Position numbers and translations under genes: made by a program. From Sphingobium fuliginis (GTDB lineage Bacteria > Pseudomonadota > Alphaproteobacteria > Sphingomonadales > Sphingomonadaceae), in NCBI RefSeq assembly GCF_004152845.1, contig NZ_SEON01000004.1, forward strand, positions 186,001-250,000: a DNA stretch of 64,000 nucleotides, read 5' to 3'. This document shows positions 8,575 through 17,343 of the stretch, one piece after another (the first letter of the stretch is position 1; each line of letters begins with the position of its first letter). The notes below the pieces were generated by a model. The model searched no databases, was not told the DNA's origin, and saw nothing but the letters and a program-made list of their open reading frames with translations.

Positions 8575-9540
8575 TCATGCATCGAGTCCCAGAGCGCGCC
8601 GCACCGACAGGACCGTATCCATCTCGTCCAGACCGCTCAACGGCAGGTCATATTCCGAGCGGTCGTCGATCTCGCTGATATGGGCCGCGATGTCGTCGCA
8701 GCTCGGCGCGTCCGGGCCGGGGCTGTACCAGCCCCGCGTCAGGCCGACGAACAGCCGCGAATATTTGCCGCCCAGCACCGAATACATATGCTGGGAGGAG
8801 GTGCAGTCCCGGCTGGCCATATAGCAGGCCAGGGCGGCGACGAATTCCGGCTTCATCCCTTCGATGAAATGACGGGTCCGGGCGCCTGCGGCCTTGAGGA
8901 AAGCGATGTCCGGGCGCTGCTCGACAGGGGTGCCGCCCAGCCGCCCGCCCTGCGCATTGGGGAAGAGCGTATTGACGACGATCCCTGCGGGAGCCTCCTG
9001 CGCGATGACGTTCATCAGGCCGATCAGCGCCGTCTTGGCAGCCCCATAATTGGCGCGATAGGGGTTGCCGAATACGCCCGATTGCGAACTGACCAGCACG
9101 ATCCGGCCATAGCCCTGCTCCATCATGGCGCGATAGGCGGGCTGGCATATGTTGAACGCGCCCTTCACATGAACGGCCAGCACGGATTCGATGTCCTCCC
9201 CGGTCAGTGCGCCGAAAGCTCCGTTCCGCTGATTGCCGGCATTGGAGATGACGATGTCGACCCGGCCGAAGGCGGCCATCGCGGCATCGACGACGGCCTG
9301 TCCTCCCGTCTCGGTCGCCACCGTGTCGTAATTGGCGATGGCGCGGGCGCCCAGATTCCTGAGTTCTTCCACGACGGCATCGGCATAGCCGGTCGATCCG
9401 CCCTGCCCCGTCGGATCTCCACCCAGGTCATTGGCGACCACAGCCGCACCTCTGCGCGCCAGTTCCCGGCAGAAGGCCGAACCAAGCGCGCCGCCCGCAC
9501 CCGTCACCACAGCCACTTGCCCGTTGAAATCGATCGCCAT
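8575..9540 (-). CDS. SDR-family oxidoreductase with C-terminal extension (MFE-2/HSD17B4-like)
   Basis: 321 residues. TGAGGALGSAF is the NAD-binding loop, NDLGGDPTGQGG is typical of the hydroxyacyl-CoA dehydrogenase domain of multifunctional enzyme 2, SNAG follows, and the active site is Ser in VLVSSQSG with YRANYGAAK. About 70 residues beyond the usual SDR end are rich in acidic residues. The ATG at 9540 has GGAGG 5 nt upstream. A role in oxidising a 3-hydroxyacyl-CoA is inferred from the motif and from the thioesterase immediately downstream. Confidence 0.82.
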   Translation of the reverse strand: MAIDFNGQVAVVTGAGGALGSAFCRELARRGAAVVANDLGGDPTGQGGSTGYADAVVEELRNLGARAIANYDTVATETGGQAVVDAAMAAFGRVDIVISNAGNQRNGAFGALTGEDIESVLAVHVKGAFNICQPAYRAMMEQGYGRIVLVSSQSGVFGNPYRANYGAAKTALIGLMNVIAQEAPAGIVVNTLFPNAQGGRLGGTPVEQRPDIAFLKAAGARTRHFIEGMKPEFVAALACYMASRDCTSSQHMYSVLGGKYSRLFVGLTRGWYSPGPDAPSCDDIAAHISEIDDRSEYDLPLSGLDEMDTVLSVRRALGLDA

Positions 9541-9637
9541 CCGCGCCTCCATCAGGCGCCGACCATGGCGGCAGCCCGGCCGGCCGCCAAGCCGGGCGAT
9601 GGAATTTCGGCCATGTGATGAATGGCGGCGCCGTAAC

Positions 9638-10279
9638 TCAAAGCTGTTTGGGTTCGCTCGCCTTGAAAAGCATGCGCGCCAGAACGCTTTCCTCGACGTC
9701 CGGGTCCGGTCCGCCCTCGGGAAAGAACCAGTCGCCCAGCAGGACCGATCCGGCCAGCATGCCGAATCCATAGCGGACCATCAGTTCCGGCGGCACGTCG
9801 AATTCCAGCCCCGCCTGCTCATATTGCGATCGCATGCGGGCGACGGCGCGCGTGAAATAGTCGTCCAGACCATGAATGGCCGCCGCATCCACGTCCCCCC
9901 TGGACTTGACCATCGCCAGCAACAGATCGGCATGGTCGCGCAGAAAGGGATACAGCGCCTGGACGAAGCGCATGCTGCGTTCCTCACGGTCGGGCGGCAG
10001 CGTGTCGCTGTAGTCCAGGAATTCGCGGAAACGGGCATTGAACGGCTCGGTCACCGCTTCGGTGAACAAAGCCTCCTTGCTGCCGAAATTGTTGAAGATC
10101 AAAGGCTCCGCCACCTCCGCGCGGGCAGCGATATGGCGCGTCGTCGCGCCGGCAAAGCCCCGCTCCGCGAAGACCGCGCGGGCAGCGTCGAGAATGAGCG
10201 CCCGAATTTCCGCCGTCGACCGCCGGGCGCGGCGACGAGGAACGGCAACGTCCTGGGGGCGATCGGAAATATCATGCAT
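9638..10279 (-). CDS. TetR-family transcriptional regulator
   Basis: 213 residues with an N-terminal helix-turn-helix (AARAVFAERGFAGATTRHIAARAEVAEPLIFNNFGSK would span residues 32-68), the classical TetR DNA-binding domain, followed by an all-helical ligand domain. It is divergent from the amidohydrolase at 10378, with a perfect palindrome between them, so it is the likely local repressor. The start at 10279 has only a weak ribosome site. Confidence 0.88.
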   Translation of the reverse strand: MHDISDRPQDVAVPRRRARRSTAEIRALILDAARAVFAERGFAGATTRHIAARAEVAEPLIFNNFGSKEALFTEAVTEPFNARFREFLDYSDTLPPDREERSMRFVQALYPFLRDHADLLLAMVKSRGDVDAAAIHGLDDYFTRAVARMRSQYEQAGLEFDVPPELMVRYGFGMLAGSVLLGDWFFPEGGPDPDVEESVLARMLFKASEPKQL

Positions 10280-10315
10280 GCGTCACTAGGCCATTGTCCT
10301 GTCTTCATCGATGCT

Positions 10316-10337
10316 ATAAATAGCACATACTATTTAT
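10316..10337. promoter_or_regulatory. Perfect inverted repeat, probable TetR operator
   Basis: ATAAATAG (10316-10323) and CTATTTAT (10330-10337) are exact complements across the 6-nt spacer CACATA. The site lies between the divergent TetR gene (start 10279) and the amidohydrolase (start 10378), close to where both promoters must be. Confidence 0.7.
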
Positions 10338-10377
10338 CTACGCGACTCCATTGCGTGGCGATTCTGAAAGGAGAGGC

Positions 10378-12120
10378 ATGAGCAGTCAATTCGACGTGGT
10401 GATCCGCGGTGGCACGATCGTGGACGGCACCGGCGCCCAGCCCTATGTCGCGGATGTCGGCGTGAAGGACGGCGTGATCGCTGAAATCGGCAGGATCGAG
10501 GCTTCGGCTCCGGAGGAAATCGATGCGCGCGGCCTGACGGTGACGCCCGGCTTCGTCGATGTCCACACCCATTATGACGGCCAGATCACCTGGGAAAACC
10601 GCATGGCTCCTTCGTCCAATCACGGCGTCACCACCGTCGTCATGGGCAATTGCGGCGTCGGCTTCGCGCCGGTGCGGGACGGCGATCATCAATTGATGAT
10701 CAAGCTGATGGAGGGGGTCGAGGATATTCCCGAAGTCGTCATGGCCGAAGGCGTGCCGTTCAACTGGAACAGCTTCCCCGACTATCTCGACGCGCTGGAC
10801 CAGCGCGTGTCCGACGTCGATTTCGCCGCGCAAATCCCCCACAGCCCCTTGCGCGTCTTCGTCATGGGTGAGCGTGGCGCCAATCTGGAGCCTCCAACGC
10901 TGGAGGATCTGGTCGAAATGCGCCGCTGCGTCAGCGAGGCAGTGAAGGCCGGTGCGCTGGGCGTCGCCAGTTCGCGCAATCTGTTCCACCGTTTCCGTTC
11001 CGGCGAACTCGCGCCTTCGGTCACGACGGAACTGGACGAGGTATTGGCCCTGGCCGAGGGCCTGAAGGATGCGGGCGCTGGCACGTTCCAGTGCAACCCC
11101 AATCTCGACAATGATGCCGAGGTGGAACTGAAGATTTTCCGCACCATCGCCCAGCAGGCGGGCGTTCCCGTGACATTCAGCCTGATCGCCATGCCGACGC
11201 GGCCGGACAATTGGGGCCGCTATGTCGAAGGCGTGCGCCAGGCGGCGGCTGATGGCCTGACCATCCGTTGCCAGTTCATGCCGCGTCCGATGGGCGTCAT
11301 GTACGGGCTGGAGCTCAGCTACCACCCCTTCTCGCTCAACCCCAGCTTCCGCCCGCTCGCCCAACTGCCGCTGGAGGAAAAGGTGGCGCAGATGCGCGAT
11401 CCGGAACTGCGCGCGCGCCTGATCGCGGAGGAGCCGGACGATCCGAACCCCGCCTTCGTCGGGCTGATCAAGTCGATCAAAGCGCTGTTCCGCATCAGCG
11501 ATCCGGCCGATTACAATTTCGCGGCCGAGGACAGCATCCAGGCGGAAGCGGCGCGTCGCGGCGTCGATCCGCGCGAAATGATCTACGACGCGCTGCTGGA
11601 GGATGACGGCCGGGCGATCCTCTGTTCCTATTCGTCCGACGTGCCTGAATATCTCGCCCAGAGCCGCGACCTCATCGGGCAGGACAATATGATCGTCGCG
11701 CTGGGCGATGGCGGGGCGCATTACGGCATGATCTGCGACGCGGCCTATACCACCTATCTGCTGACCGGGCGGCTGGGCCGGGACGGTCTGGACCTGCCGA
11801 CCGCGATCAAGGCGTTGACCAGCCAGCCCGCAAACTCCGTGGGCCTGTGCGATCGCGGCGTGCTGGGCGTGGGTTATAAGGCGGACATCAATGTCCTCGA
11901 CATCCCCAACATGATCCTGCACCGGCCGCAGGTGATCGCGGACCTGCCGGCGGGCGGCAAGCGCCTGTCGCAAAAGTCGAAGGGCTATGTCGCGACCCTC
12001 GTCAGCGGCGCCGTGACCTACCGCAATGGCGAAGCGACCGACGCGCTTCCGGGCCGGCTGGTGCGCGGCGTCCGTGGCGCTCCGGCAGCCGCGCAGGTGA
12101 GGCAGCATGAAGTCGCCTGA
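10378..12120 (+). CDS. Amidohydrolase, N-acyl-D-amino-acid deacylase (D-aminoacylase)-like
   Basis: 580 residues. The N-terminal beta-sandwich start FDVVIRGGTIVDGTG and TPGFVDVHTHYDGQ (HxH metal ligands) define the metal-dependent amidohydrolase superfamily of D-aminoacylase/dihydroorotase type. MGNCGVGFAP holds the conserved Cys ligand, and LGDGGAHYGMICD near residue 450 gives the catalytic Asp. The C-terminal KADINVLD closes the sandwich. It cleaves an amide or related bond; the substrate is unknown. AAAGGAGAGG precedes the start at 10378. It is probably controlled by the divergent TetR gene through the palindrome at 10316. Confidence 0.83.
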   Translation: MSSQFDVVIRGGTIVDGTGAQPYVADVGVKDGVIAEIGRIEASAPEEIDARGLTVTPGFVDVHTHYDGQITWENRMAPSSNHGVTTVVMGNCGVGFAPVRDGDHQLMIKLMEGVEDIPEVVMAEGVPFNWNSFPDYLDALDQRVSDVDFAAQIPHSPLRVFVMGERGANLEPPTLEDLVEMRRCVSEAVKAGALGVASSRNLFHRFRSGELAPSVTTELDEVLALAEGLKDAGAGTFQCNPNLDNDAEVELKIFRTIAQQAGVPVTFSLIAMPTRPDNWGRYVEGVRQAAADGLTIRCQFMPRPMGVMYGLELSYHPFSLNPSFRPLAQLPLEEKVAQMRDPELRARLIAEEPDDPNPAFVGLIKSIKALFRISDPADYNFAAEDSIQAEAARRGVDPREMIYDALLEDDGRAILCSYSSDVPEYLAQSRDLIGQDNMIVALGDGGAHYGMICDAAYTTYLLTGRLGRDGLDLPTAIKALTSQPANSVGLCDRGVLGVGYKADINVLDIPNMILHRPQVIADLPAGGKRLSQKSKGYVATLVSGAVTYRNGEATDALPGRLVRGVRGAPAAAQVRQHEVA

Positions 12121-12161
12121 TAGGGCGTGTCCGCGCGGATAAGGGGCGCGCGGGCCTCCTG

Positions 12162-12193
12162 AAGACCGGCACGGTCCTATCCGTGCCGGTCTT
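12162..12193. terminator. Strong intrinsic terminator
   Basis: AAGACCGGCACGG (12162-12174) and CCGTGCCGGTCTT (12181-12193) form a perfect 13-bp stem with a 6-nt loop, followed by a T run to 12196. It terminates the amidohydrolase gene and overlaps the last codons of the convergent TetR gene that ends at 12177. Confidence 0.88.
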
Positions 12194-12818
12194 TTTCATG
12201 GCGGAACAGCGGCCGCAGCAATGCGACCGCTGAGGCGATCCGTTTTCCCGTCTCCTGTTCGGAGCATTGCAGCAGACCGTCATGGCCGCCGGTCACGAGC
12301 GCGCCGAATTGCCGCGCCAGCAAAGCCGGATCATGGCTGGCAAGTCGCCCCTCCCGCGCCAGCCCCTCCAGCCAGACGACGAGCGGCGCGGCCACGTCGC
12401 GGCTCTCGAGCAATATCTGCTCCGCCAGTTCGGGAAATCGAGGCGCTTCGAAAATGACCAGGCGAAGGAAGCGGTCGGCGGCAGGGTCGGCGGTCGCTTC
12501 GGCAATCGCGACGGCAAAATCGGCCAGCACATCGTCCGGCTCACGCCCCTCTGTCGCGACCGCCGCGAAACGATAGGCCGGGACGCGGCAGGCATAGCTG
12601 CATATCGCACGGAACAACGTCGGCTTGTCGGGGTAGCGGGCGTAGAGCGTCGTCTTGCTGATGCGGGCGCGGCGCGCCACCTCCGCCATCGTTACGCCGG
12701 CAAAGCCATGCTGTTCGAACAGTGCCGCAGCGACCTCCATGACGGCCTGCTCGCGCGCCTGGGTCTCGTCCGCCGTGGGACGCCCCCGCCGCCGTCGGGC
12801 CTGGTGCCCAATCATCAT
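12177..12818 (-). CDS. TetR-family transcriptional regulator
   Basis: 213 residues. The DNA-binding domain (VTMAEVARRARISKTTLYAR near residues 41-60) is standard TetR, and the C-terminal half is helical. It is divergent from the Gfo/Idh/MocA oxidoreductase at 12903, with a palindrome between, which suggests that it represses that gene, the downstream hydrolase and itself. The ATG at 12818 or 12815 follows AGGA. Its 3' end overlaps the terminator stem of the neighbouring gene by 17 nt. Confidence 0.87.
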   Translation of the reverse strand: MMIGHQARRRRGRPTADETQAREQAVMEVAAALFEQHGFAGVTMAEVARRARISKTTLYARYPDKPTLFRAICSYACRVPAYRFAAVATEGREPDDVLADFAVAIAEATADPAADRFLRLVIFEAPRFPELAEQILLESRDVAAPLVVWLEGLAREGRLASHDPALLARQFGALVTGGHDGLLQCSEQETGKRIASAVALLRPLFRHEKDRHG

Positions 12819-12853
12819 ATTCCTGATCCCCTTCCCGCTTGCGCGGGCTGCTT

Positions 12854-12881
12854 TTTAATTGGACACATAGGTTCAATTAAA
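12854..12881. promoter_or_regulatory. 28-bp inverted repeat, probable TetR operator
   Basis: TTTAATTGGAC (12854-12864) and GTTCAATTAAA (12871-12881) match at 10 of 11 positions around the spacer ACATAG. The site lies between the TetR gene (start 12818) and the oxidoreductase (start 12903). Confidence 0.65.
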
Positions 12882-12902
12882 TCAAGGCGAAGGGGCAAGG
12901 CA

Positions 12903-14054
12903 ATGGCGGATACGCTCAAGGTGGGGATCATCAGCGCCAACTGGAGCCTCAAGGTCCACGGCGCGGCCTGGCGGCGGATCGAGGGCGTGGAAGTCGCCGC
13001 CATCTGCACCTCTCGCCAGGAAACGGCGGAAAGGGCGGCGCGGGAATATGACATTCCCAAAGCCTATTGGAACCATGAGGAGATGTCGGCCGATCCGGAC
13101 CTGCACATCATCGATGTCGGCACACGGCCATCCTTCCGTTTTCCTATGGTCATGGCGGCGCTGAAGAACGGCAAGCATGTCTATGACGCCCTGCCCTTCG
13201 CGGTCAGCCTTTCCGATGCCGAAGCGATGCGCGACGCGCAGCGGGCCGCTGGCGTCGTCGGCGTCGTGGACGCGCAATTCCGCTGGTCGCCGCATGCGCA
13301 GAAGATGAAGCGCATGATCGATGAAGGCTTCATCGGCCGCCCGCTGGGCTTCAATGTCCAGCTCATGCTGCCGCTGATCGTCGCCAACGACAAGGCCTAT
13401 GCCTATTGCGCCTATTCGGAACATACCGACCCCTATTATTGGCTGGCGGAAAAGAGCAGCGGCGGCAGCGCGTGGCGGAATTTCGCCACCCATTCGCTGC
13501 TGTTCCTGACGCATCTGATCGGCCCGGTGGCGGAGGCGACCGGCATGTTGACGACCGGCGTGCCCGAATGGTTCCTGCCCAATGGCGAAGTGCTCCGGCC
13601 GGAGACGCACGATCTGGGCAGCGCGGTGCTGCGCATGGAGAATGGCGCCATCGGCAGCCTGCAGGCGGGCTGGTGCGTGCCCGACACCGAAGGCTGGCGG
13701 GTGGAGGTCTGGGGCGACAGGGGCCGGCTGCTGCTGGTCGACGACAGCTTCGGCAATTTCCCCTCGGCAAAGCTCTATGCCGGCGATGCGCGGTTGTTGA
13801 CCTATGGCCAGCGCACCTGCGAAGAGGTGACGGTGGACGACTATTATGCCGTTCCCGGCGTCGCGGGCGCCACGGCGGAGCCTCGTCCCTTCGCCGCGAT
13901 GGACTGGATGTTCCGGCATATGGTCGATGCCATCCGCAACGGGACGGAAGGATCGCCCAGCTTCACCGAGGCGGCAGCCGTGCATCGGGTGGTCGAGGCG
14001 GTCGAGCGCGCCAATGCTGAGAGGCGCTGGATCGCCATGATGGACATGGGCTGA
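12903..14054 (+). CDS. Gfo/Idh/MocA-family oxidoreductase
   Basis: 383 residues. The N-terminal Rossmann domain starts VGIISANWSLKVHGAAW, and YDALPFAVSLSDAEAM aligns with the E-K-P-(L) region of this family with the usual Lys replaced (DALPFAV). The second domain is the alpha/beta substrate domain. Such enzymes use NAD(P) on sugars, inositols or related polyols. The missing canonical Lys makes classical dehydrogenase chemistry uncertain. It is followed after 69 nt by an alpha/beta hydrolase on the same strand and is likely controlled by the divergent TetR. Confidence 0.82.
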   Translation: MADTLKVGIISANWSLKVHGAAWRRIEGVEVAAICTSRQETAERAAREYDIPKAYWNHEEMSADPDLHIIDVGTRPSFRFPMVMAALKNGKHVYDALPFAVSLSDAEAMRDAQRAAGVVGVVDAQFRWSPHAQKMKRMIDEGFIGRPLGFNVQLMLPLIVANDKAYAYCAYSEHTDPYYWLAEKSSGGSAWRNFATHSLLFLTHLIGPVAEATGMLTTGVPEWFLPNGEVLRPETHDLGSAVLRMENGAIGSLQAGWCVPDTEGWRVEVWGDRGRLLLVDDSFGNFPSAKLYAGDARLLTYGQRTCEEVTVDDYYAVPGVAGATAEPRPFAAMDWMFRHMVDAIRNGTEGSPSFTEAAAVHRVVEAVERANAERRWIAMMDMG

Positions 14055-14123
14055 ACCGGCGCGATCCAATAAACGAAACGATCCGCCTGCCCGGCCAGGG
14101 GATATTTGCAGGGAGAGAAGCAT

Positions 14124-15125
14124 ATGCTGAGAGTGCATAAGCGCATTGATGTCACTACGGCCGCCCCAAAATTGGGAGACGGGATCGAAATGGCCGTCAC
14201 GCTGACATTGCCCGATCCGTCCGCGATGCCGGACCGGCCCGTCGCGATCTTCGCCTGTCCGGGCGGCGGATATTCGCGCCATTATTTCATGATGCGCTTC
14301 GAGGGTCATGAAGGCTATGACGAGGCGGAATGGCAAGCGCGGCACGGCCTGATCCATGTCGCCATTGACCATGTGGGCGTCGGGGAAAGCAGCATCCCGG
14401 ACCTCTCCAGCATCGATTTCCAGACGATGGCGGCGACCCATGACGCCTGCGTACGGCAGGTTGCCGCTTCCCTGCGCGACGGCACGGCGGCGGAGGGTTT
14501 TCCCGGCTTGCCGTCGCTCTTTCTGGTGGGCATGGGGCAGTCCATGGGCGGCGGTGTCAGCATATTGACGCAGGGCCGCTTCGCCACCTTCGACGCGATT
14601 GCGCCTTTCGGCGTCAGCGCGATCCACACCGCCTTGCCCCAGCGCGACAAGGCCGCTTTCGAACATGGCATGCGCCGCTTCGACAAGGTGGCGAGTGGGG
14701 AAGTCACAAGCCATCTGGACCACGACCATGAGGGGGTCGATTATGTCTACCCCTTCCACTGGGAAGATGTGCCCGCCGACATATTGGAAGAGGATATGAA
14801 GGGCGGATACCCGATCCGGCAGACCGCTCCGATATTCGGCAGCCTCACCATCCCGCATTGCGCGGTGCGGATGATGCTGCCCGGCGTCTTCGCGGAAGAT
14901 GCGGCGCGTGTCGCGGTGCCGGTGCTGGTCGGGGATGGCGAGCGGGATACCTGCCCCGAGCCTTATCGCGAGCCGTCGGCCTATTCCACTTCCCGCGACG
15001 TCTCCCTCTTCATCGTGCCGCGCATGGCGCACATGCACAATTTCGCTTCCACCCGCGCCATATTGTGGCAGCGCCTCAATGACTGGTCGCGCATGGTCGC
15101 CGCTGCGGAAGACGGCCTGCACTGA
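14124..15125 (+). CDS. Alpha/beta hydrolase
   Basis: 333 residues. FACPGGGYSRHY near residue 47 looks like an HGGG-type oxyanion region. GMGQSMGGG near residue 139 is the nucleophile elbow with Ser, and PRMAHMHNFAS near the C-terminus supplies the catalytic His. VLVGDGERDTCPEPY fits the acid position. It is an esterase or thioesterase of unknown substrate. CAGGGAGAGAAG lies upstream of the ATG at 14124, which is preferred over one at 14106. It is probably co-transcribed with the Gfo/Idh/MocA gene. Confidence 0.78.
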   Translation: MLRVHKRIDVTTAAPKLGDGIEMAVTLTLPDPSAMPDRPVAIFACPGGGYSRHYFMMRFEGHEGYDEAEWQARHGLIHVAIDHVGVGESSIPDLSSIDFQTMAATHDACVRQVAASLRDGTAAEGFPGLPSLFLVGMGQSMGGGVSILTQGRFATFDAIAPFGVSAIHTALPQRDKAAFEHGMRRFDKVASGEVTSHLDHDHEGVDYVYPFHWEDVPADILEEDMKGGYPIRQTAPIFGSLTIPHCAVRMMLPGVFAEDAARVAVPVLVGDGERDTCPEPYREPSAYSTSRDVSLFIVPRMAHMHNFASTRAILWQRLNDWSRMVAAAEDGLH

Positions 15126-15140
15126 AACATGCGATAGGCC

Positions 15141-15169
15141 CCGGCATCCCCCTGCGCCGGGGATGCCGG
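15141..15169. terminator. Bidirectional hairpin between convergent genes
   Basis: CCGGCATCCCC (15141-15151) and GGGGATGCCGG (15159-15169) form a perfect 11-bp stem with a 7-nt loop, between the alpha/beta hydrolase (+) and the DUF1214 gene (-). There is no long T run. Confidence 0.65.
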
Positions 15170-15178
15170 AAGAATATC

Positions 15179-16510
15179 CTACCAGCGCCTGCGCATCTGG
15201 AGCCCCAGATTGCGCTTGCGCAGGGCAGCCTCCCGCTCGTCCGGCGTCACCTTCGGCGTGTCGGCGGGCAGGTGGCTGGCGATTTCGGAAAGCGGCACTT
15301 TCCTGATCGTCGGCATCGGATAGCTGTCCGCGCCATGCCAGCGCCCCACCAGCATGCCCCGCCTGTGACCGCCGCTGTCGAGCCAATTGGCGACGCCCGG
15401 GTCTTCCAACGCGATCACGGCGCGGAACTTGCCGTCGCGGTCCAGCTTCGCCTGCATCGCGTTCAGGCTGCTCTGGCGATAGCCGAACTCTATCTGGTTC
15501 CAGAGTTCGTCGTTAAGCTGCACATTCCAATATTTGCAGTTCTCCGGCAATTCCGTCTCGATGATCAGCGCCTCGCCCGGCTGATAGTCATAGATGCACC
15601 GGAAATATTTTTGCGGCCATTCGCCGCTGTTTCCCAGATCTTCGAAGCCCGACAATTCCATGACGTTCAGGCCAAGATCATGGATGACCTTGTTCTGATA
15701 GCCGATGCAGATGCGCGAGAAACGCTCGACGAAACCGCCCATGATCGCGTCGAGCCGCGCCGCGATCTGTTCCTGCGTCAGACGGGGTTTCAGCGGCGGT
15801 TTGTCCAGCCGTTCGATGGCGAAGCGCGCATCCACGTCGACGCCCCAGTCATAGGCGAACTGGCGGATCATGATGTCGCCCGCCTGAGGATCGAGATAAC
15901 GCCAGTCGCCAGTCCAGTCCTTTGGCCTTTCCGCGCTGAATATCACCTCGAAATAGCCGTCCTTGCCCAGCGTCAGGCCATCGGCATCATAATTGTTGAA
16001 GCCGGGTTTGGGGTCTTGCGTGCCGAACATGCCGCCGCCGACGGCGAAACCCATCACCTTGTTGGTGCCGCGATAGCCGCTGATCTTGTAGACGCCGTCG
16101 CCGCTGACCGGCGCGATATGATAAATGGCGTCAGGATTGGGTTGCAGCAGGAAGATGCTGTTTTCGAACGGCATCCAGTCGGGATGTTCAGGCGTGGACT
16201 GGAAATACCAGACATAGGATTGCGCGATGTTCATCACCAGTTGGCGATAAAGCTCGGCGCGGATCTGGCCATCCTCGGGAAAGCCGGTCATGGCGTTGAG
16301 CGCCCCTGCCGGTTTCAACAGGTCGGCATAGGCGCTCCAGTCCCTGAGCGCGGCGGCAGGCGCGGCGCTGCTGTTCATGGCCGCGCCCGATGCGGATGCC
16401 GGCAGCAGGCCGCCGACTGTTGTGCAGAGCGCGGCGCCCAGAAGGCCCCGGCGTGACAGTGCAAAGTCCTTCGCGTCCTCATCCGGCACTCTCCTTCTCC
16501 ATATCGTCAT
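15179..16510 (-). CDS. DUF1214-domain protein with Tat-like export signal
   Basis: 443 residues. The N-terminus has SRRGLLGAALCTTVGGLLPASASGA, a twin-arginine-like signal that ends near residue 43. The body contains the DUF1214 C-terminal domain (ENCKYWNVQLNDELW, DPGVANWLDSGGHRRGM, GRWHG), a conserved block of unknown function found in envelope proteins and in many sphingomonad degradation clusters. It is the last gene of a five-gene minus-strand operon (enoyl-CoA hydratase, Old Yellow Enzyme, SnoaL-like, SDR, this gene). Function is not established. Confidence 0.8.
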   Translation of the reverse strand: MTIWRRRVPDEDAKDFALSRRGLLGAALCTTVGGLLPASASGAAMNSSAAPAAALRDWSAYADLLKPAGALNAMTGFPEDGQIRAELYRQLVMNIAQSYVWYFQSTPEHPDWMPFENSIFLLQPNPDAIYHIAPVSGDGVYKISGYRGTNKVMGFAVGGGMFGTQDPKPGFNNYDADGLTLGKDGYFEVIFSAERPKDWTGDWRYLDPQAGDIMIRQFAYDWGVDVDARFAIERLDKPPLKPRLTQEQIAARLDAIMGGFVERFSRICIGYQNKVIHDLGLNVMELSGFEDLGNSGEWPQKYFRCIYDYQPGEALIIETELPENCKYWNVQLNDELWNQIEFGYRQSSLNAMQAKLDRDGKFRAVIALEDPGVANWLDSGGHRRGMLVGRWHGADSYPMPTIRKVPLSEIASHLPADTPKVTPDEREAALRKRNLGLQMRRRW

Positions 16511-16547
16511 TTCCTCGGGCGGCCGGGCGCCGCCCGACGGGCTGATG

Positions 16548-17315
16548 TCAGCTTCCGTGCCTGCGTCCGCCCGACACTTCGATCCCGCGCCCGGTGATCA
16601 TCGATGCCTCATCGCTCGACAGGAAGAGCACCGCATTGGCGATTTCGCGGGGATCGACCGCGCGGCGGATCACCTGATTCTCGCCCGCAATCTCCGCCTG
16701 CTCCTCGGCGGTGAACATGGATGCGATCTGCGGCGTCGCGGTCAACCCCGGAAGCACGCTGTTCACGCGGATATTGTCGTCCGCATAGGCGCAGCTCGCA
16801 TGATGGCTGAGATGGATGACCCCCGCCTTGGCCGCGGCATAGGAACAGGGCGCGGACGGCGTGTAGAGCCGCGCCGCCATGGACGCGGTATTGACGATGG
16901 TGCCGCCACCATTGGCCTTCATCATCGGGATTTCATATTTCATCGCCAGGAAGGTGCTGGTCAGCGAAATGCTGATCGTCCAGTTCCAATCCTCCAGGCT
17001 CATCTCCTCGATGCTGCCGGGGCGCGACATGCCGATATTGTTGAAGGCGTGGGCGATAGGACCATGCGCCTCGTTGGCGGCGGCGATCGCGGCCTTCACC
17101 GACGCCTCGTCCGTGGCGTCGGTGGCGACGAACAGGGCGGTGCCGCCCTTGGCCCGGATGGCGTCGCGCACGGCTTCGCCCCTGGCCGGGTCCAGTTCGG
17201 CAATCGCCACCTTCGCGCCTTCCTCGGCAAAGGCATGCGCCGTCGCTTCACCGATGCCCGATCCGGCGCCGGTGATGAAAACCGATCGCCCCTCGAAACG
17301 CCGCCTGTCGCCCAT
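16548..17315 (-). CDS. SDR-family oxidoreductase
   Basis: 255 residues, classical SDR. TGAGSGIGEAT binds the NAD(P), NNIG replaces NNAG, and Ser in NTASMAA with YAAAK near residue 161 form the active site. The ending TGRGIEVSGGRR fits SDR C-termini. AGGAG lies 7 nt before the start at 17315. It sits 28 nt after the SnoaL-like gene, in the same operon. A secondary alcohol or 3-hydroxyacyl substrate is likely but unknown. Confidence 0.86.
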   Translation of the reverse strand: MGDRRRFEGRSVFITGAGSGIGEATAHAFAEEGAKVAIAELDPARGEAVRDAIRAKGGTALFVATDATDEASVKAAIAAANEAHGPIAHAFNNIGMSRPGSIEEMSLEDWNWTISISLTSTFLAMKYEIPMMKANGGGTIVNTASMAARLYTPSAPCSYAAAKAGVIHLSHHASCAYADDNIRVNSVLPGLTATPQIASMFTAEEQAEIAGENQVIRRAVDPREIANAVLFLSSDEASMITGRGIEVSGGRRHGS

Positions 17316-17343
17316 CCTGAATCTCCTGCCGATTGTTTATCCG

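Noticed and set aside
10330-12108. 592-codon minus-strand frame over the D-aminoacylase-like gene
   Set aside because: The opposite strand carries HxH, Cys and Asp metal motifs and a ribosome site; the minus frame has none.
12882-15386. Long open frame on the minus strand over the Gfo/Idh/MocA and hydrolase genes
   Set aside because: It is antisense to two genes with clear motifs and ribosome sites, is rich in His/Arg/Gly/Gln as expected for a GC-driven shadow, and has no recognisable domain.
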